From assembly GCA_019112875.1 (NCBI GenBank), contig DXIO01000081.1, positions 1 through 61,155 of the forward strand: DNA of 61,155 nt, written 5' to 3'. Made by a program: the position numbers and the translations under genes. The notes beneath the pieces are model-generated. The model had not been told where the DNA came from, ran no database searches, and saw nothing but the letters and a program-made list of their open reading frames with translations. The stretch comes from Candidatus Aquabacterium excrementipullorum. Lineage in GTDB: Bacteria; Pseudomonadota; Gammaproteobacteria; Burkholderiales; Burkholderiaceae_C. This document shows positions 18,213 to 27,901 of this stretch, one piece after another (positions within the stretch are counted from its first letter, which is position 1; every line of letters begins with the position of its first letter).

Positions 18213-20099
18213 GTGAGCGAACAGCAGGTTTCAGGGCAGATCAAGGCAACGCGGCGACGCCTCGCATGGTTGCCGTTCACCCTCGCCGTGATCGTGGCCA
18301 CGCTGCTGCTGGCCTGGCAGCGCCTGTATTTCGAGATGCAGAATGCCCACCGCACCGCGTTGAGCGAGGCCGAATCCATCATGACGGTGGTCGAACTCTC
18401 GAACGCGATGAGCAACACCAATGTGTCTCCGTGGTTGAGCAGCGCCTCCAGCCGCTTCAGCGAGGTGGTGTCATCCAGCTACTGTTCCGGCGGCCGGTGC
18501 ACGGCCGACTACCGGCAGGCGAAAGCGCCGCTGTGTTCCGCCGGAGAGCTCTGGGATTCGGTGTGCGTTCAGTCCTTCCCGCGCGGGTCGGCCTTGTCCT
18601 ATGTACAGGTGCGCCACTCCCTCATGCCCGCCTACCACGCCACCCTGCGTGACCTGCTGGTGGTGAGCGTGGTGGCCCTGCTGGGCCTGGGCACCTGGTT
18701 CAGCGCGGAGCAACGCCTGCGCCAGCAGGTGCTGCGCCGTGAGGATCAGCTGCGCCATGCGGCCCGCCACGATGCGCTGACCGGCCTGCTCAACCGCGCG
18801 GCCTTTGACACCGTGCTGGCCGAGCACCTCGCCCGGCCCAAGGCCGAACGCGGCCCCGCCACCTTGCTCTACATGGACCTGGACGGCTTCAAGCACCTCA
18901 ACGACACGCACGGTCACCACATGGGCGACCTGGTGCTGCGCGAGGTCACCCGCCGCTTCGGCCAGGCCCTGCAGGATGCCCGCACCAGCCTGGGCCGCCT
19001 GGGCGGCGACGAATTCGCCGTGATCCTGCCGGACGTGAGCGAGCCCCTGGCCGTGGCCGCCGCTGTCGATGCCTTGACGGAAAGCCTGGTCGCCCCCTTC
19101 GAGGCCGAGCAGATGTCGGCCCAGCTGGGCGTGAGCATCGGCGCCGTGGTGCTCGATGCCGAGGTGCACACCGCCGAGGAAGCCCTGCGCCGCGCCGACG
19201 TGGCCATGGACGAGGCCAAGCGCCTGGGCCATGGCAAGCTGGTGCTGTTCGATGACCTGCTGGGCTCGCGCGCGCGCCGGCGCCAGTTCATCCAGTCCGA
19301 ACTGCGCCCGGCGATCATGCAGGGCCAGCTCTTCCTGGAATACCAGCCCCAGGTGGGCATGGACGGCGGCGTGCGGGGCGTTGAGGCCCTGGTGCGCTGG
19401 CGGCATCCGCGCTTCGGCGTGATCCGGCCCGACGAGTTCATCTCCGTGGCCGAAGAAACCGGCCTGATCCTGCCCCTGGGCATGGCCGTGATCGAGATCG
19501 CCTGCCGCGACCTGGTCGCCTTGCGCGCGCAAGGCGTGGCCTTGCCCTATGTGAGCGTGAACGTCTCGCCCCGCCAACTGGCCGATCCGCAACTCGTCGC
19601 CGGCCTCACTGGTGCTTTGCGCCAGAACGGCCTGGGCCCCGCCGACATGGAGCTGGAAGTGACCGAAGGCGCGGTGATGGAAGTCAATGGCGCCGAGAGC
19701 TCGGTGCTGGACCACTTGTCCGCCCGGGGCTTTCGCATCGCCATCGACGACTTCGGCACCGGCTATTCATCGCTCAGCCGCCTGCAGCGCATGAAGGTCG
19801 ACAAGCTCAAGATCGACCGCTCCTTCATGGACGGCCTGGGCGAGCCGGGGCATGACCCCGTGCTCGTCGACATGATGCTGTCGCTGGCCAAGCGACTGGG
19901 CGTCAAGAGCGTGGCCGAGGGCGTGGAAACGCAGCAGCAGGCCGACTGGCTGCGCCGCGCCGGCTGCCAGATGATCCAGGGCTACCTGTACGCCAGGCCC
20001 ATGCCGCTGGAACAACTGGCCAACTGGATGGCCACGCACTCGGGCGATCACGATGGCGACGAAGATGTCTGGTCGCCCACCGTGTCGGCCGAACTGTGA
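18213..20099 (+). CDS. Membrane GGDEF-EAL protein (c-di-GMP synthase/phosphodiesterase)
   Basis: A 628-residue protein, taking the GTG at 18213 as start because AGGGA lies 7 bp upstream and the product then opens with a basic stretch and a membrane helix; the frame is open back to 18087. TM1 about 20-38, a short periplasmic region with four Cys, TM2 about 148-168, GGDEF motif at residues 264-268 and EAL motif at 391-393. The EAL half keeps DDFGTGYSSL, KIDRSF and EGVET, so it looks catalytically competent; the GGDEF half also looks intact but lacks an RxxD inhibitory site at the usual place. Confidence 0.88.
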   Translation: MSEQQVSGQIKATRRRLAWLPFTLAVIVATLLLAWQRLYFEMQNAHRTALSEAESIMTVVELSNAMSNTNVSPWLSSASSRFSEVVSSSYCSGGRCTADYRQAKAPLCSAGELWDSVCVQSFPRGSALSYVQVRHSLMPAYHATLRDLLVVSVVALLGLGTWFSAEQRLRQQVLRREDQLRHAARHDALTGLLNRAAFDTVLAEHLARPKAERGPATLLYMDLDGFKHLNDTHGHHMGDLVLREVTRRFGQALQDARTSLGRLGGDEFAVILPDVSEPLAVAAAVDALTESLVAPFEAEQMSAQLGVSIGAVVLDAEVHTAEEALRRADVAMDEAKRLGHGKLVLFDDLLGSRARRRQFIQSELRPAIMQGQLFLEYQPQVGMDGGVRGVEALVRWRHPRFGVIRPDEFISVAEETGLILPLGMAVIEIACRDLVALRAQGVALPYVSVNVSPRQLADPQLVAGLTGALRQNGLGPADMELEVTEGAVMEVNGAESSVLDHLSARGFRIAIDDFGTGYSSLSRLQRMKVDKLKIDRSFMDGLGEPGHDPVLVDMMLSLAKRLGVKSVAEGVETQQQADWLRRAGCQMIQGYLYARPMPLEQLANWMATHSGDHDGDEDVWSPTVSAEL

Positions 20100-20117
20100 T
20101 CCCAGAGGCCACGGCGC

Positions 20118-21188
<1,071 letters not shown>

Positions 21189-21227
21189 TCAAGCGCAGCT
21201 TGCCAATGCACCACGGCCCGGGCCATG

Positions 21228-21252
21228 AAAAAAACCCGCCCGGTGGGCGGGT
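21228..21252 (-). terminator. Rho-independent terminator of TonB receptor 1
   Basis: An 8-bp GC stem (21234-21241 with 21245-21252, 3-base loop) followed on the minus strand by seven U (A run at 21228-21234). It lies 25 bp after the receptor stop codon. Confidence 0.85.
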
Positions 21253-21276
21253 CGTGCCTGTGGCGCGGACGCTTGC

Positions 21277-23517
21277 TCAGAAGGCCGCGCGCAGCGTCAG
21301 CAGCACATTGCGCGGGTCGCCATAGTAGTTGCCGATGCCGGTGGGAGCGTACTTCTTGTAGTACACCTTGTCGAACACGTTGTTGGCATTGAACTGCACC
21401 GAGTAGGTCTTGTTGAGGCGGTAGTTCAGCATGGCGTTGTAGACGCCGTAGCCGCCCTGGCGGGCCGTCAGGCCGGTGGTGGTCACGTACGAGCCGCTCT
21501 GGATCTGGGCGCCGCCGCCCACGGTGAGGCCTTGCAGCGCGCCATTCAGGCGGTAGCTGCTGAACAGCTTGACCACATGGCGCGGGTCGTTGCTGCGCAA
21601 AGGTTGGCCCACGTTGCTTGCGGACGAATCCTTGACATATTGGGTGCGCGTGTTCGTGTAGCCCCCCATCACCTGCCAGCCCGGCAGCACCTCTCCGCTC
21701 AACTCGGCCTCGAAACCCTGGCTGCGTGTCTTGCCGTCAGCCATGTAGCAATAGCTGGCGGGATAGATGGGCTTGCCTTCGCTGTCCACGCAGGGGTTCG
21801 TCGTGCTGGTGTCGGCCGTGGCCTTGCCGATGTTTTCGATGCGGAACAAGGCCAAGGATGCATTGAGCTTGCCATCAAAGAACGCGCCCTTTAAACCGGC
21901 GGCCACGTCATTGCCGCGGATCGGCGCGATGACTTCCCGGTTCGCGTTCATGTAGTTTTGCGGTGTGAAGATCTTGGTGAAGCTGGCGTAGGCACTGATC
22001 TCCTTGGTGACGTCGTAGGTCACGCCCACGTACGGCGTGATCTCACGGTCCACGCTGTAGTTGCTCAAAGGGGAGCGCGGCAACTCGGTTTCCCACCAGC
22101 TCATGCGCGCGCCGAACAGCAGGTTCAGCGGGTCGGTGATCGACAGGCGCGTGGTGGCATAGGCCCCCTGCTGACGGATGTAGGTGGGCGCGCCGGTGGT
22201 GGTGGGCAGGGTCAGGCTCACCTCGGGGTAGCTGGTGTAGGGGTTCCAGTTGCGGATGTCGATGGTCTGCGCGTTTTGGCTGCCCACACCCACCGTGCCC
22301 ACGTTCTTGGAGATCACGCTCTCGGCGCCGACCACCAGTTCGTGCTTGCGGCCGAACAGCCTGAAGGGGCCGTTGGCGGTCAGGTTGGTGGCACGCTGGT
22401 CGATGGCATCGCCCGCGTAGCTCGCCGTGGTCACGCTGAACAGGTAGGGATTGGTGGTGCTGGCGCGCGTGAAGTAGCTCTGCGTGAAGTCCTTCATGCG
22501 CATCTTGGTGTACGCCGAGCTGAGCTTGACGTTCCACTCATTGCCCAGACGCTGCTCCAGCTCGACGAAGGCCTGCTGGTTGTAGCGGTTCCACTTGTTC
22601 CAATCCGAGCCCAGGTAGGTGTCGCGCGGGAGGTTCAGTGTCGAGCCATCGAAGTTGGCGGGCAGGTTGCCCCATGCGCCGGTGGCATTCAGGTCGGTGT
22701 GCTGCAGGCTGGCCGTGAGCTTGGTCTGCGCGGTGAGATCGGCCTCCAGCACGCCGTAGAACACCTGGCGGTTTTCCTGGCGCGCCTTCTGGAAGAACGC
22801 CTTCTTGTCGGACACGGCCACGAGGCGGCCACGCACGGTGCCCGCCTGGTTCAGCGCGCCCGAGATGTCGCCCACGGCGCGGTAGCGGTCCCAGGAACCC
22901 CGCGTCAGTTCGGCGGAGGCCTGGAACTCGGCGGTGGGGCGCTTGCGCACCATGTTCACCGTGGCCGACGGGTTGCCCGAGCCGCGCAGCATGCCGGTGG
23001 CACCGCGCAGCACTTCGACACGGTCCAGCACGGCGGTGTCGGGCTGCACGAAGATCGAGCCGAACTGGTTGATCGTCAGGCCGTCGATCTGCATCGCGTC
23101 GATCTGGTAGCCACGCGACCAGTACGTCACGCGCTCGCTGTCGGTGTAGTCCACGGTGACCCCCGTGGTGTTCTGCAGCACGTCGGTCAGGTCGAGCAGC
23201 AGCCTTTGGTCGAGCAGCTCACGCGTCACCACCGTGACGGCTTGGGGGATGTCGCGCAACTCCTGGGCGGCCTTGCCGACCGTGACCTTCTTCGCCGCGA
23301 AAGAGCGGCTCTGCTCGGTGGTGGCGCTTTCGTTGCGTTCGGCCTTCACCGTGATGTTGGGCAGCGCGCTGTCATCGGTGCTGGCGGCAGTCTGAGCGTG
23401 GGCGTTCAAAGTGGCGAACAGCACGGGTGCACTGCACAGCAGTGCGGCGTGGACCAGAGGGCGAACGCGGAACGCGGAGCGGGAAACAGGGCCTCGGGGG
23501 GCACGGTGGGACAACAT
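21277..23517 (-). CDS. TonB-dependent siderophore receptor 1
   Basis: A 746-residue outer-membrane receptor with a signal peptide of about 42 residues (ending NAHAQ). A TonB-box-like LPNITVKA follows directly, so there is no N-terminal STN signalling domain and no sigma-factor control through this protein. The plug contains QAVTVVTRELLDQ and LRGATGMLRGSGNPSATVN; the barrel ends in Phe. The plug style matches ferric-hydroxamate/pyoverdine-type receptors (FhuE/FpvA/FoxA). No siderophore synthesis genes are in the window, so it probably takes up xenosiderophores. A Fur box lies about 120 bp upstream. Confidence 0.92.
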   Translation of the reverse strand: MLSHRAPRGPVSRSAFRVRPLVHAALLCSAPVLFATLNAHAQTAASTDDSALPNITVKAERNESATTEQSRSFAAKKVTVGKAAQELRDIPQAVTVVTRELLDQRLLLDLTDVLQNTTGVTVDYTDSERVTYWSRGYQIDAMQIDGLTINQFGSIFVQPDTAVLDRVEVLRGATGMLRGSGNPSATVNMVRKRPTAEFQASAELTRGSWDRYRAVGDISGALNQAGTVRGRLVAVSDKKAFFQKARQENRQVFYGVLEADLTAQTKLTASLQHTDLNATGAWGNLPANFDGSTLNLPRDTYLGSDWNKWNRYNQQAFVELEQRLGNEWNVKLSSAYTKMRMKDFTQSYFTRASTTNPYLFSVTTASYAGDAIDQRATNLTANGPFRLFGRKHELVVGAESVISKNVGTVGVGSQNAQTIDIRNWNPYTSYPEVSLTLPTTTGAPTYIRQQGAYATTRLSITDPLNLLFGARMSWWETELPRSPLSNYSVDREITPYVGVTYDVTKEISAYASFTKIFTPQNYMNANREVIAPIRGNDVAAGLKGAFFDGKLNASLALFRIENIGKATADTSTTNPCVDSEGKPIYPASYCYMADGKTRSQGFEAELSGEVLPGWQVMGGYTNTRTQYVKDSSASNVGQPLRSNDPRHVVKLFSSYRLNGALQGLTVGGGAQIQSGSYVTTTGLTARQGGYGVYNAMLNYRLNKTYSVQFNANNVFDKVYYKKYAPTGIGNYYGDPRNVLLTLRAAF

Positions 23518-23634
23518 GGATGAGGTACTGGTGGTGTGTGATGGCGGCGCGAGGCCGGCAGTGGCCGGCTTTGCCCGAGGTCAACGACTCCACCTGTGAT
23601 CAGGTGCCCCCACTCAGAGACGATGTCCGCAAAA

Positions 23635-23653
23635 GATAATGATATTGATTCTC
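23635..23653 (-). promoter_or_regulatory. Fur box upstream of TonB receptor 1
   Basis: It matches the 19-bp Fur consensus GATAATGATAATCATTATC at 16 of 19 positions. It lies in an AT-rich stretch (23630-23670) that stands out from its GC-rich surroundings and probably also holds the promoter. Iron repression of the receptor is therefore expected. Confidence 0.8.
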
Positions 23654-23687
23654 AATTATATATTGTGTGCAAAGGGATGTGAAGATG

Positions 23688-23721
23688 AAAAAGGCCACCC
23701 ACCTGGCGGGTGAGTGGCCTT
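23688..23721 (-). terminator. Rho-independent terminator of TonB receptor 2
   Basis: A long hairpin: AAGGCCAC...CACC (from 23691) pairs with GGGTG...GTGGCCTT (to 23721), with small bulges and a TGGC loop. The A run at 23688-23692 gives U residues on the minus-strand transcript. It lies 39 bp after the stop codon at 23760. Confidence 0.8.
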
Positions 23722-23759
23722 GTGTCCACATCGGGCAACGAGGCCCGATGGGGAAGGGG

Positions 23760-25952
23760 TCAGAACTTGTAGTTCAGTGTCAGCACGGCGTTGCGGGGCG
23801 CACCGTAGGTGATCTGGCCAAAGGCGTCGAACACCGTGAAGTAGGTCTTGTCGAACACGTTGTTGACGTTGAGCTGCGCCGTCAGCTGCTTGGTGATCTC
23901 GTACTTCGCCATCAGGTTGACCAGCGCGTACGAGCCTTGTTCGATCTTCTCGGTCGTGCCCGCAAGGCTGGTGGGACTGGCTGCATAGGTGTAGAGCGCG
24001 CCCTGCCAGTTCACGCCGCCGCCCAGGGTCAGGCCCTGCAGCGGGCCGGCCAGCTTGTAGCTGCTGAACAGGCGCAGCACCTTGCGGGGGTAGATGCTGT
24101 TCACGTCCTTGCCGTCGGCATCCGTGAGCTTGAACTGGGTGTAGCCCACGCTGGCGTTCCAGCCACGGGCCAGTTCGCCGTTCACCTCGAACTCGAAGCC
24201 ACGGCTGGTGGCATCGGTCGCGCGGTAGGCGGTCTCGAACGTGTCCGTGTCAGCGTATTGATCAGTCGCTTGCGCCAGGTTGTTCTCCTTGGTGCGGAAC
24301 ACGGCGAAGGAGGCGCTCAGGCGGCCATCAAGGAAGTCGCCCTTGGCGCCGATTTCGGTGCTCTTGCCCACCACGGGATCAATGAACTTCTTGTCGATAC
24401 TGCGCTTGGTCTGCGGCTCGAAGATGTCCGTGTAGCTGGCGTACACCGAGTAGTTCTTGTTGATGTCGTAGATCAGGCCGGCGTAGGGTGTGACCTTGCC
24501 TTCGACATTCAGCTTCAGGCCGCCGGGGGCGTCGCTGGCCGTCTGCTCGAAGTTGGTCAGGCGGGCGCCCACGATCAGCTTGAGCGGGTCGGCCAGGCTG
24601 AAGCGCGCCGCGCCGTACACCGCTTCCTGCGTGTTGGACAGGGTCGAGTTGGGGGCGAAGGCGCCCCACGTCGGCTCGGCGTAGGAACCGTCCCAGATGT
24701 TGAAGTTGCCCGGGGTAGCCACGTTCGAATACGAGCGGGCTTCGGTGTCGCGGTCCTTCGTGGACTTGGTGTAGCCCAAGGCCAGTTCGTGGGTGCGGCC
24801 CAGCAGCTGGAAGGGGCCATTGGCCTGCACGGCGATGTCTTCCTGCTTGGTCTTGACCTTGAAGGCGCCAGGCCAGGGCTTGAGGCCCGTGCCGGTGGTG
24901 CGGTCCGGGCTGTCGTAGATGTAGATCAGCTTGGAGTTGGCGTACCGGTCACCGTGGTTGTACGAACCCTTCACTTTCCAGCCATTGGCGAAGGTGTGCT
25001 CCAGCGAAGCGAAGTGGTTTTCGTAGATGTTGTCCGAGCGCGTCCAGTCGGCGGCGGTGGTCTTGGAGCGATCCCAGTTGGTGCGGCCGCCATCGGTGAA
25101 CCACACGGGCAGGCCGCCCCACATGGCGCCTTTGGACTTGTTGTCCTGGTAGCTGATGCCGGCCGACAGCAGGGTCTCCGGGCTCAGGTCGGCTTCCAGC
25201 GCGGCGAAGACGGTCTGGTTCTTGTAGCTCAGGCCATCGACCCAGCTGCCGTGATCGTCGTACTCGGCAGCGACACGTGCGCGCAAGGTCTTGGCTTCAT
25301 TCAAGGCGGTACCCACATCGGCCATGGCACGGCGCTGGTTCCAGCTGCCGATGCTCACTTCGGCGGAGCCCGACAGCTCCGTGGCGTTGGCACGCTTGCG
25401 AATCATGTTGATCGCGGCGCCGGGGCTGCCTGCGCCCGTGGTCAGGCCGGTGGCACCATGCACCACCTCCACGCGGTCGTAGATGGCCATGCTGGTGAAT
25501 GTCTCGCCCGAACTCCAGGATTGATCCCAGGTGGTGGGCACGCCATCGATCATCAGCGTGTTGATGTCAAAGCCGCGCGCGGTGAACTGACCGCGGTTGG
25601 TCTCGTACTGCTGAACCGTGATGCCGGGCGTGTTGTTGAGCACGTCGGTGATGCTTCGCAGGCCCTGATCCTCGATGCGCTGGCGGGTGATCACGGTGAC
25701 GGTCTGCGGGGTCTCGCGCACCGTCAGGCCAAGCGGGGTGGCCGTGGTGCTCTTGCCCGTCGTCTTGTACGAACCGGTGCCTTCCGTGGTCTCGCGTTGC
25801 GCCTGGGCGCGCACCTTGATTTCGGGCAGGCCTTCGCTGGCGGTGTCTTGCTGTGCCTGCGCCATGGCCAGGCCGTGCATGGCAAGGGCCACGCACAGGC
25901 TGAGTTGCTTGATCGGGAAGTGCCCTTGGAAGGACACATTGTTCTTGTTCAT
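23760..25952 (-). CDS. TonB-dependent siderophore receptor 2
   Basis: A 730-residue outer-membrane receptor. ATG 25952 (MNKNNVSFQGHFPIKQ) is chosen for the signal peptide, cleaved near AMAQA, and the AGAGG upstream; a longer frame to 26144 runs through the Fur box. The TonB-box-like LPEIKVRA is followed by the plug (PQTVTVITRQRIEDQGL; VHGATGLTTGAGSPGAAIN) and a barrel ending YKF. There is no STN domain. It is similar in architecture to receptor 1 but clearly not a recent duplicate. It has its own Fur box and terminator, so the two are separate iron-regulated units. Confidence 0.92.
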   Translation of the reverse strand: MNKNNVSFQGHFPIKQLSLCVALAMHGLAMAQAQQDTASEGLPEIKVRAQAQRETTEGTGSYKTTGKSTTATPLGLTVRETPQTVTVITRQRIEDQGLRSITDVLNNTPGITVQQYETNRGQFTARGFDINTLMIDGVPTTWDQSWSSGETFTSMAIYDRVEVVHGATGLTTGAGSPGAAINMIRKRANATELSGSAEVSIGSWNQRRAMADVGTALNEAKTLRARVAAEYDDHGSWVDGLSYKNQTVFAALEADLSPETLLSAGISYQDNKSKGAMWGGLPVWFTDGGRTNWDRSKTTAADWTRSDNIYENHFASLEHTFANGWKVKGSYNHGDRYANSKLIYIYDSPDRTTGTGLKPWPGAFKVKTKQEDIAVQANGPFQLLGRTHELALGYTKSTKDRDTEARSYSNVATPGNFNIWDGSYAEPTWGAFAPNSTLSNTQEAVYGAARFSLADPLKLIVGARLTNFEQTASDAPGGLKLNVEGKVTPYAGLIYDINKNYSVYASYTDIFEPQTKRSIDKKFIDPVVGKSTEIGAKGDFLDGRLSASFAVFRTKENNLAQATDQYADTDTFETAYRATDATSRGFEFEVNGELARGWNASVGYTQFKLTDADGKDVNSIYPRKVLRLFSSYKLAGPLQGLTLGGGVNWQGALYTYAASPTSLAGTTEKIEQGSYALVNLMAKYEITKQLTAQLNVNNVFDKTYFTVFDAFGQITYGAPRNAVLTLNYKF

Positions 25953-26038
25953 CAGTACCTCTGAAGATGAAAGCCTGGCCACCGCTTCCATGGCCACGGC
26001 GAGACAGCAGCGCACGGGATCCGCACACGAAAGGAAGC

Positions 26039-26057
26039 GAAAATAAGAATCATTATC
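26039..26057 (-). promoter_or_regulatory. Fur box upstream of TonB receptor 2
   Basis: 16 of 19 matches to the Fur consensus, ending in a perfect AATCATTATC half. It is centred about 95 bp before the receptor start, in a locally AT-rich patch. Confidence 0.8.
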
Positions 26058-26124
26058 ACATATGACGGTGGGAAATCGGACTTGCGCGGCCTGGGAGGAG
26101 CGTGTAAAGAAACATGCTGGAATG

Positions 26125-26155
26125 AAAAACGCCAAGTGAATCAATCACTTGGCGT
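26125..26155 (-). terminator. Rho-independent terminator after the PEP-CTERM remnant
   Basis: An 11-bp perfect stem (26129-26139 with 26145-26155) with a 5-base loop; the A run at 26125-26129 gives U residues on the minus strand. Its 17-base core (26134-26150) is the exact reverse complement of the core of the ssrA terminator at 27914-27930. Confidence 0.8.
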
Positions 26156-26192
26156 CATTTCAGCGCTGGCCCCGGCAGGCCAGGCGTGTCGA

Positions 26193-26309
26193 CTACGGGG
26201 CCTTGCGCTTGCGGGGCATCAGGGTCATGCCGGTTAGCCCCGCCAGCATCGGGGCCAGCGTGCTGGGCTCCGGCACGGCCGTCACGGCCGTCACGGACAG
26301 CGAGATGCG
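26193..26309 (-). pseudogene. C-terminal remnant of a PEP-CTERM exosortase substrate
   Basis: Thirty-eight codons plus TAG with no start codon. The residues show the complete PEP-CTERM sorting signal: VPEPST, a hydrophobic helix (LAPMLAGLTGMTLM) and a basic end (PRKRKAP). Intact PEP-CTERM proteins are exported and processed by exosortase; only the tail survives here. Its 5' side runs straight into a truncated sigma-factor gene in another frame, so it is the downstream half of a deletion or recombination scar. The original terminator is still in place. Confidence 0.8.
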
Positions 26310-26506
26310 GCCTTGACCATGACGCGCTGCGCCACCGTGGTCAGGAAGGCGCGCGGCTCGCGGATGTCTGCCAGTGCCGTGCGCGACTCGATCACGCGAA
26401 GGTAGGTGTCGTGCGCGAAGTCCGCTGCATCACCCGCATGCCCCAGCCGCCGCTGCAGCCAGCCATGGTGCTGCTGGTAGATGTGGATCAGGGACTGCGA
26501 ATCCAT
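26291..26506 (-). pseudogene. Truncated FecI-like ECF sigma factor
   Basis: An open frame of 71 codons. Residues 1-63 look like region 2 of an iron-type ECF sigma factor (HHGWLQRRLG, DAADFAHDTYLRV, EPRAFLTTVAQRV). After about base 26315 the frame enters the PEP-CTERM remnant and stops after eight foreign residues. Region 4 is gone, so promoter -35 recognition is impossible. No FecR gene is present. The start (ATG 26506) lies 27 bp after the deaminase gene on the same strand. Whether the fragment is translated is unknown. Confidence 0.8.
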
Positions 26507-26533
26507 GGTGGGCTCGACGAATGGAGTCTGCCA

Positions 26534-27418
26534 TCACTTGCCCGGCGGCCGCAGTGGCTTGTCCAGTGGTGGCGCAGGCGCCTTGGGGGCAGGCTCTTCG
26601 ACACGGCCCCCGACAGAGGCAATGATGCCTTGGCAGCCCTTGCAGACGTAGGAACTGCCGCCTGGCTTGGTCTCGCCGACGACGGCTTTGCTCCAGCGCT
26701 CTCCACGCGCGCCGATCTTCTGCAGGAACGCGCCCATGTTTTCTTCGGCATGAAGGGCGCCGCCATCGGCCTTGTTCAGCTGCGCCTTCGGAATCGAATC
26801 GGGCGCGATGTTGACACCCCACGCCGCGAGCTGGGCTCGTTGCGCTTTGGTCCACCCCCGAGAACCCGAGTTGATGCCTGCCACCAGGATCTGGCGGCCG
26901 TTCGGCAGCTTTGCCAGAACGATCTCCACCGTCGCGCCGCGCTGTTGCCCCAGCGCCTTGACCTCGTTGGCCATCTGTGTGAGTGAGCCCTCCGGGCGCA
27001 CGCGCTCGATGATCTCAGGCGTCGGCGTGGCGATCGCCGGGGGCGCCTCATCGTGGCTTGCGGCGTTGATGCACTGCCCATTGGCGGCCTTGAAGCCTGG
27101 ATCACACTGGCATTGACTGGCCCCTGCCTCCCTGGCGTTGAGCGGGCAGCCCTTTTCGACCAGGCCGGAGTGCTGCTCGCTGTCATCGTCAGGCTTGCCA
27201 TCGCCGATGCGGCACAGCACCGAGCCGCCATCCGGCCGCGCCGAGACCACGTTCGGGCGAACCTCATTGGTCAGTGACTTGCAGACTGCCTGGGCTGTCG
27301 AAGGGCGGCCATCGTTGTCTTTGACGATGTCGGTCTTGCTGACCAGCTCCGCGCCGTAGGCGGTGGCCGAAGCGGCTGCCCAGGCCAGACAGAGGAAAAG
27401 ATGTGCGCTGCGGGTCAT
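26534..27418 (-). CDS. Secreted protein with EGF-like region and deaminase-type HAE/CxxC motif
   Basis: A 294-residue protein. ATG 27418 opens a Sec signal peptide (cleavage near AYGA) and follows TGAGGGATCC. A Cys-rich stretch (CQCDPGF...GQC) resembles an EGF-like module. Near the C-terminus LHAEEN (His223, Glu225) and CKGC (Cys259, Cys262) have the order and spacing of the zinc-binding HxE...CxxC of the cytidine-deaminase fold, as in bacterial toxin deaminases of the SCP1.201/BURPS668_1122/YwqJ type. The likely role is a secreted nucleic-acid or nucleotide deaminase, perhaps a toxin; this is inference. The tail is proline-rich. Its start is coupled to the upstream 112-residue gene (11 bp gap). 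Confidence 0.6.
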   Translation of the reverse strand: MTRSAHLFLCLAWAAASATAYGAELVSKTDIVKDNDGRPSTAQAVCKSLTNEVRPNVVSARPDGGSVLCRIGDGKPDDDSEQHSGLVEKGCPLNAREAGASQCQCDPGFKAANGQCINAASHDEAPPAIATPTPEIIERVRPEGSLTQMANEVKALGQQRGATVEIVLAKLPNGRQILVAGINSGSRGWTKAQRAQLAAWGVNIAPDSIPKAQLNKADGGALHAEENMGAFLQKIGARGERWSKAVVGETKPGGSSYVCKGCQGIIASVGGRVEEPAPKAPAPPLDKPLRPPGK

Positions 27419-27429
27419 GGACGGATCCC

Positions 27430-27768
27430 TCAGTGAATGGCCCGTGCGCCGCCAGAGCTGACATGCGCCAGCCACCGCTCCAGCATCACCTTCCGTCCGG
27501 TCGGCACATCCCTGGCCTCGACGATGCGGCCGATCTTGATCACCAGCGGCTCGTCGTCAGGGCCGCGCCTGACCAGGATCAGGCGCTCCAGCGGCATGAG
27601 CTCCAGGACATCGACCGTGGCCCGCTGGAGTTCGCCGTCGCGGTCGACATGCATGAGCTCCCATCGGGCCAGCGGTTCGAATTGCCGTTGGCCCAGGCGT
27701 GTCCAGGCTTGGCTCAGGGCGCTGGAGAGCGCATCCAGCATCGGAACGGCGTAGAGGGTGTTGGCCAT
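27430..27768 (-). CDS. Small protein coupled to the deaminase gene, possible partner
   Basis: A 112-residue protein with no signal peptide, so cytoplasmic. ATG 27768 has CAGGAG 7 bp upstream. Its TGA lies next to the ribosome-binding site of the deaminase gene, so the two are surely cotranscribed. The middle (HVDRDGELQRATVDVLELMP ... LVIKIGRIVEARDV) looks like a small beta-barrel of WYL-like character, but I cannot assign a family. Being upstream of and coupled to a putative toxin suggests an immunity or regulatory role; that is inference only. Confidence 0.6.
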   Translation of the reverse strand: MANTLYAVPMLDALSSALSQAWTRLGQRQFEPLARWELMHVDRDGELQRATVDVLELMPLERLILVRRGPDDEPLVIKIGRIVEARDVPTGRKVMLERWLAHVSSGGARAIH

Positions 27769-27901
27769 GATCAGCTCCTGGGGGTAGAACTGAATCGTAG
27801 GTGGGCGGCCTTGTCTTGTAACTCCCGCGGAGGTGGCCCCCGAATTGGGTAGGGGTGCCCTGACTGGCGGGGCGCTGCAGCGAATGTGGCGTGCGTGAAC
27901 G

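Noticed and set aside
26193-26506. A single gene with a frameshift (sigma factor fused to PEP-CTERM)
   Set aside because: The two halves belong to unrelated cytoplasmic and exported families, so a frameshift cannot explain them; a deletion junction fits better.
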